DNA of 15,627 bases from Bryobacterales bacterium (GTDB taxonomy: Bacteria; Acidobacteriota; Terriglobia; Bryobacterales; Bryobacteraceae). Position numbers and translations under genes: made by a program. Shown here in pieces: positions 14,839 through 15,627 of the stretch. Where the stretch lies: the NCBI GenBank assembly GCA_003132865.1, contig PKYZ01000786.1:1-15627 (forward strand), given 5' to 3'. Every line of letters starts with the position of its first letter. Positions within the stretch are counted from its first letter, which is position 1. The notes beneath the pieces are model-generated. The model did no database searches and was not told the DNA's origin. It saw nothing but the letters and a program-made list of their open reading frames with translations.

Positions 14839-15627
14839 CTGAAACTACGCCGATTGCCCAAAACATTTATACCTGTTGGCATCCTGATTGCGCCGTTCCT
14901 TCTCTCGACCCTCAGCACCAAGAGCTATGCGATCCCAGCGTTTTCCCGGCAGTACGGCACCTCGTGCACGACCTGCCACCTGGACTTTCCAAAGCTCAAC
15001 GACTTTGGCAAAGCCTTCAAAGACGCCGGGTTCAAATTCCCGAAAGACGACGAGACGTTCCTCAAGACTCCCGCGGTGATGTTGGGCGCGCCGGCGCAGA
15101 AGGATGTCTGGCCGCACAGCGTCTGGCCGGGCACAATTCCGGGCATGCCGCCGGTCGGTCTGCGCATGAACAACTTCTTTCAATTCACGGGCTCAAACGC
15201 GAGCCGGTTCAATGCGCTGGCGGCTCCGGGCACAGTGGCGCCAGTCATCCCGGGAACCGATTTCGAAACGGGCTTCTTCAGCATCTTTATGGCTGGGAAC
15301 TTCGGCAGCGATATCGCCTTCTGGGTGGATGACGATATCAGCGTGGCCGGGGATAACGGCGCTGGCGGCCTGGGAGACGGCTACCTGAAATTCGTCGATA
15401 TCGGCCGCCTGATCAAGCTTCCGAAAGACTCGTTCAGCGTCCGCACGGGACAATTCGAGCTGGACCTGCCGTTTACGCAGGCGCGCAGCATTAACATTAG
15501 CCCGTACGACATTTACACCGAAAGCAATGTCGGCGCGATCAACTCCATGGTTGCCCTGCAGCAGAACGTGGCGAACCAGTTTAGCTTCGCGGATGCAGCA
15601 AAGGGCATCGAGTTCAGTGGCGGGCAC
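14839..15627 (+). CDS. Exported mono-heme c-type cytochrome with probable outer-membrane barrel (partial)
   Basis: 263 codons are visible, running off the right edge. Residues 1-31 are a signal peptide (KLRRLPK, hydrophobic core, cleavage after SYA). The heme site CTTCH is at residues 43-47 within YGTSCTTCHLDFPKLNDFGKAF, followed by WPHSVWPGTIPGMPPVGLR and alternating polar/hydrophobic strands (TGFFSIFMAGNFGSDIAFWV, LKFVDIGRL, FSVRTGQFELDLPF). I recall similar Geobacter and acidobacterial proteins with one heme followed by a porin-like beta region; electron transfer at the outer membrane is plausible but inferred. No ATG or GTG lies in frame before the heme motif. CTG 14839 follows AGGAGGTG at ideal spacing; a TTG at 14854 is less well placed. 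A CTG start is unusual but best supported. Confidence 0.75.
   Translation, partial: MKLRRLPKTFIPVGILIAPFLLSTLSTKSYAIPAFSRQYGTSCTTCHLDFPKLNDFGKAFKDAGFKFPKDDETFLKTPAVMLGAPAQKDVWPHSVWPGTIPGMPPVGLRMNNFFQFTGSNASRFNALAAPGTVAPVIPGTDFETGFFSIFMAGNFGSDIAFWVDDDISVAGDNGAGGLGDGYLKFVDIGRLIKLPKDSFSVRTGQFELDLPFTQARSINISPYDIYTESNVGAINSMVALQQNVANQFSFADAAKGIEFSGGH

Noticed and set aside
14832..15332. GTG-started plus-strand frame over the cytochrome gene
   Set aside because: The GTG is inside the ribosome binding site and the product has no signal peptide or heme motif; the frame from CTG 14839 has both.
1..15627. CRISPR array, tRNA, rRNA or complete insertion sequence
   Set aside because: No regularly spaced direct repeats, no cloverleaf or rRNA-like conserved stretch, and no transposase motif were found.

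Overview
The window is GC-rich bacterial DNA, most likely from an acidobacterium of the Solibacter/Bryobacter type. The evidence is a vWFA-type secreted protein of the kind expanded in Acidobacteria, a YVTN-type beta-propeller protein, a Tat-exported GH29-like fucosidase, and clusters of short perfect palindromes between genes. No rRNA, tRNA, CRISPR array or complete insertion sequence was seen. The lineage call is inference from gene content.

Layout. Bases 1-2057 (minus strand) hold a translationally coupled pair: a PaaK/LuxE-like adenylating enzyme followed by an aldehyde-dehydrogenase-fold acyl reductase that runs off the left edge. Together they look like a carboxylic-acid-to-aldehyde reduction module. 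Bases 2125-2665 (minus) hold an intact MazEF-type toxin-antitoxin pair. Bases 2964-3844 (minus) are a wreck: the first half of a HigA-type antitoxin, frameshifted, is joined to a TIR-like/deoxyribosyltransferase-like gene that has lost its 5' end and carries a further frameshift near its 3' end. This is the most unusual stretch of the window and looks like the scar of a small accessory (defence or toxin-antitoxin) patch.

Bases 3916-5536 hold a UbiE-like methyltransferase (+) and a secreted proline-iminopeptidase-like alpha/beta hydrolase (-), convergent and overlapping by 32 bases. Each has a -10-like hexamer only six bases before its ATG, as expected for leaderless transcripts. Bases 5846-7132 (+) encode the fucosidase-like glycoside hydrolase, and 7195-8964 (-) the vWFA-domain secreted protein; a double hairpin lies between the two stop codons. 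Divergent from the vWFA gene, 8995-11578 (+) holds an overlapping pair, a class III PLP aminotransferase and a Gfo/Idh/MocA oxidoreductase, which plausibly act on the same sugar- or cyclitol-like substrate. Bases 11728-13706 (+) are a secreted beta-propeller gene broken by a one-base frameshift near 12042. Bases 13761-14582 (-) are an SDR oxidoreductase. From 14839 (+) to the right edge runs an exported mono-heme c-type cytochrome with a probable outer-membrane barrel, apparently starting at CTG behind a near-perfect ribosome binding site.

Three disrupted frames (HigA/TIR remnant, its 3' end, and the propeller) occur in one window. Either the region is decaying or the assembly carries indel errors; reads over the three sites would decide.
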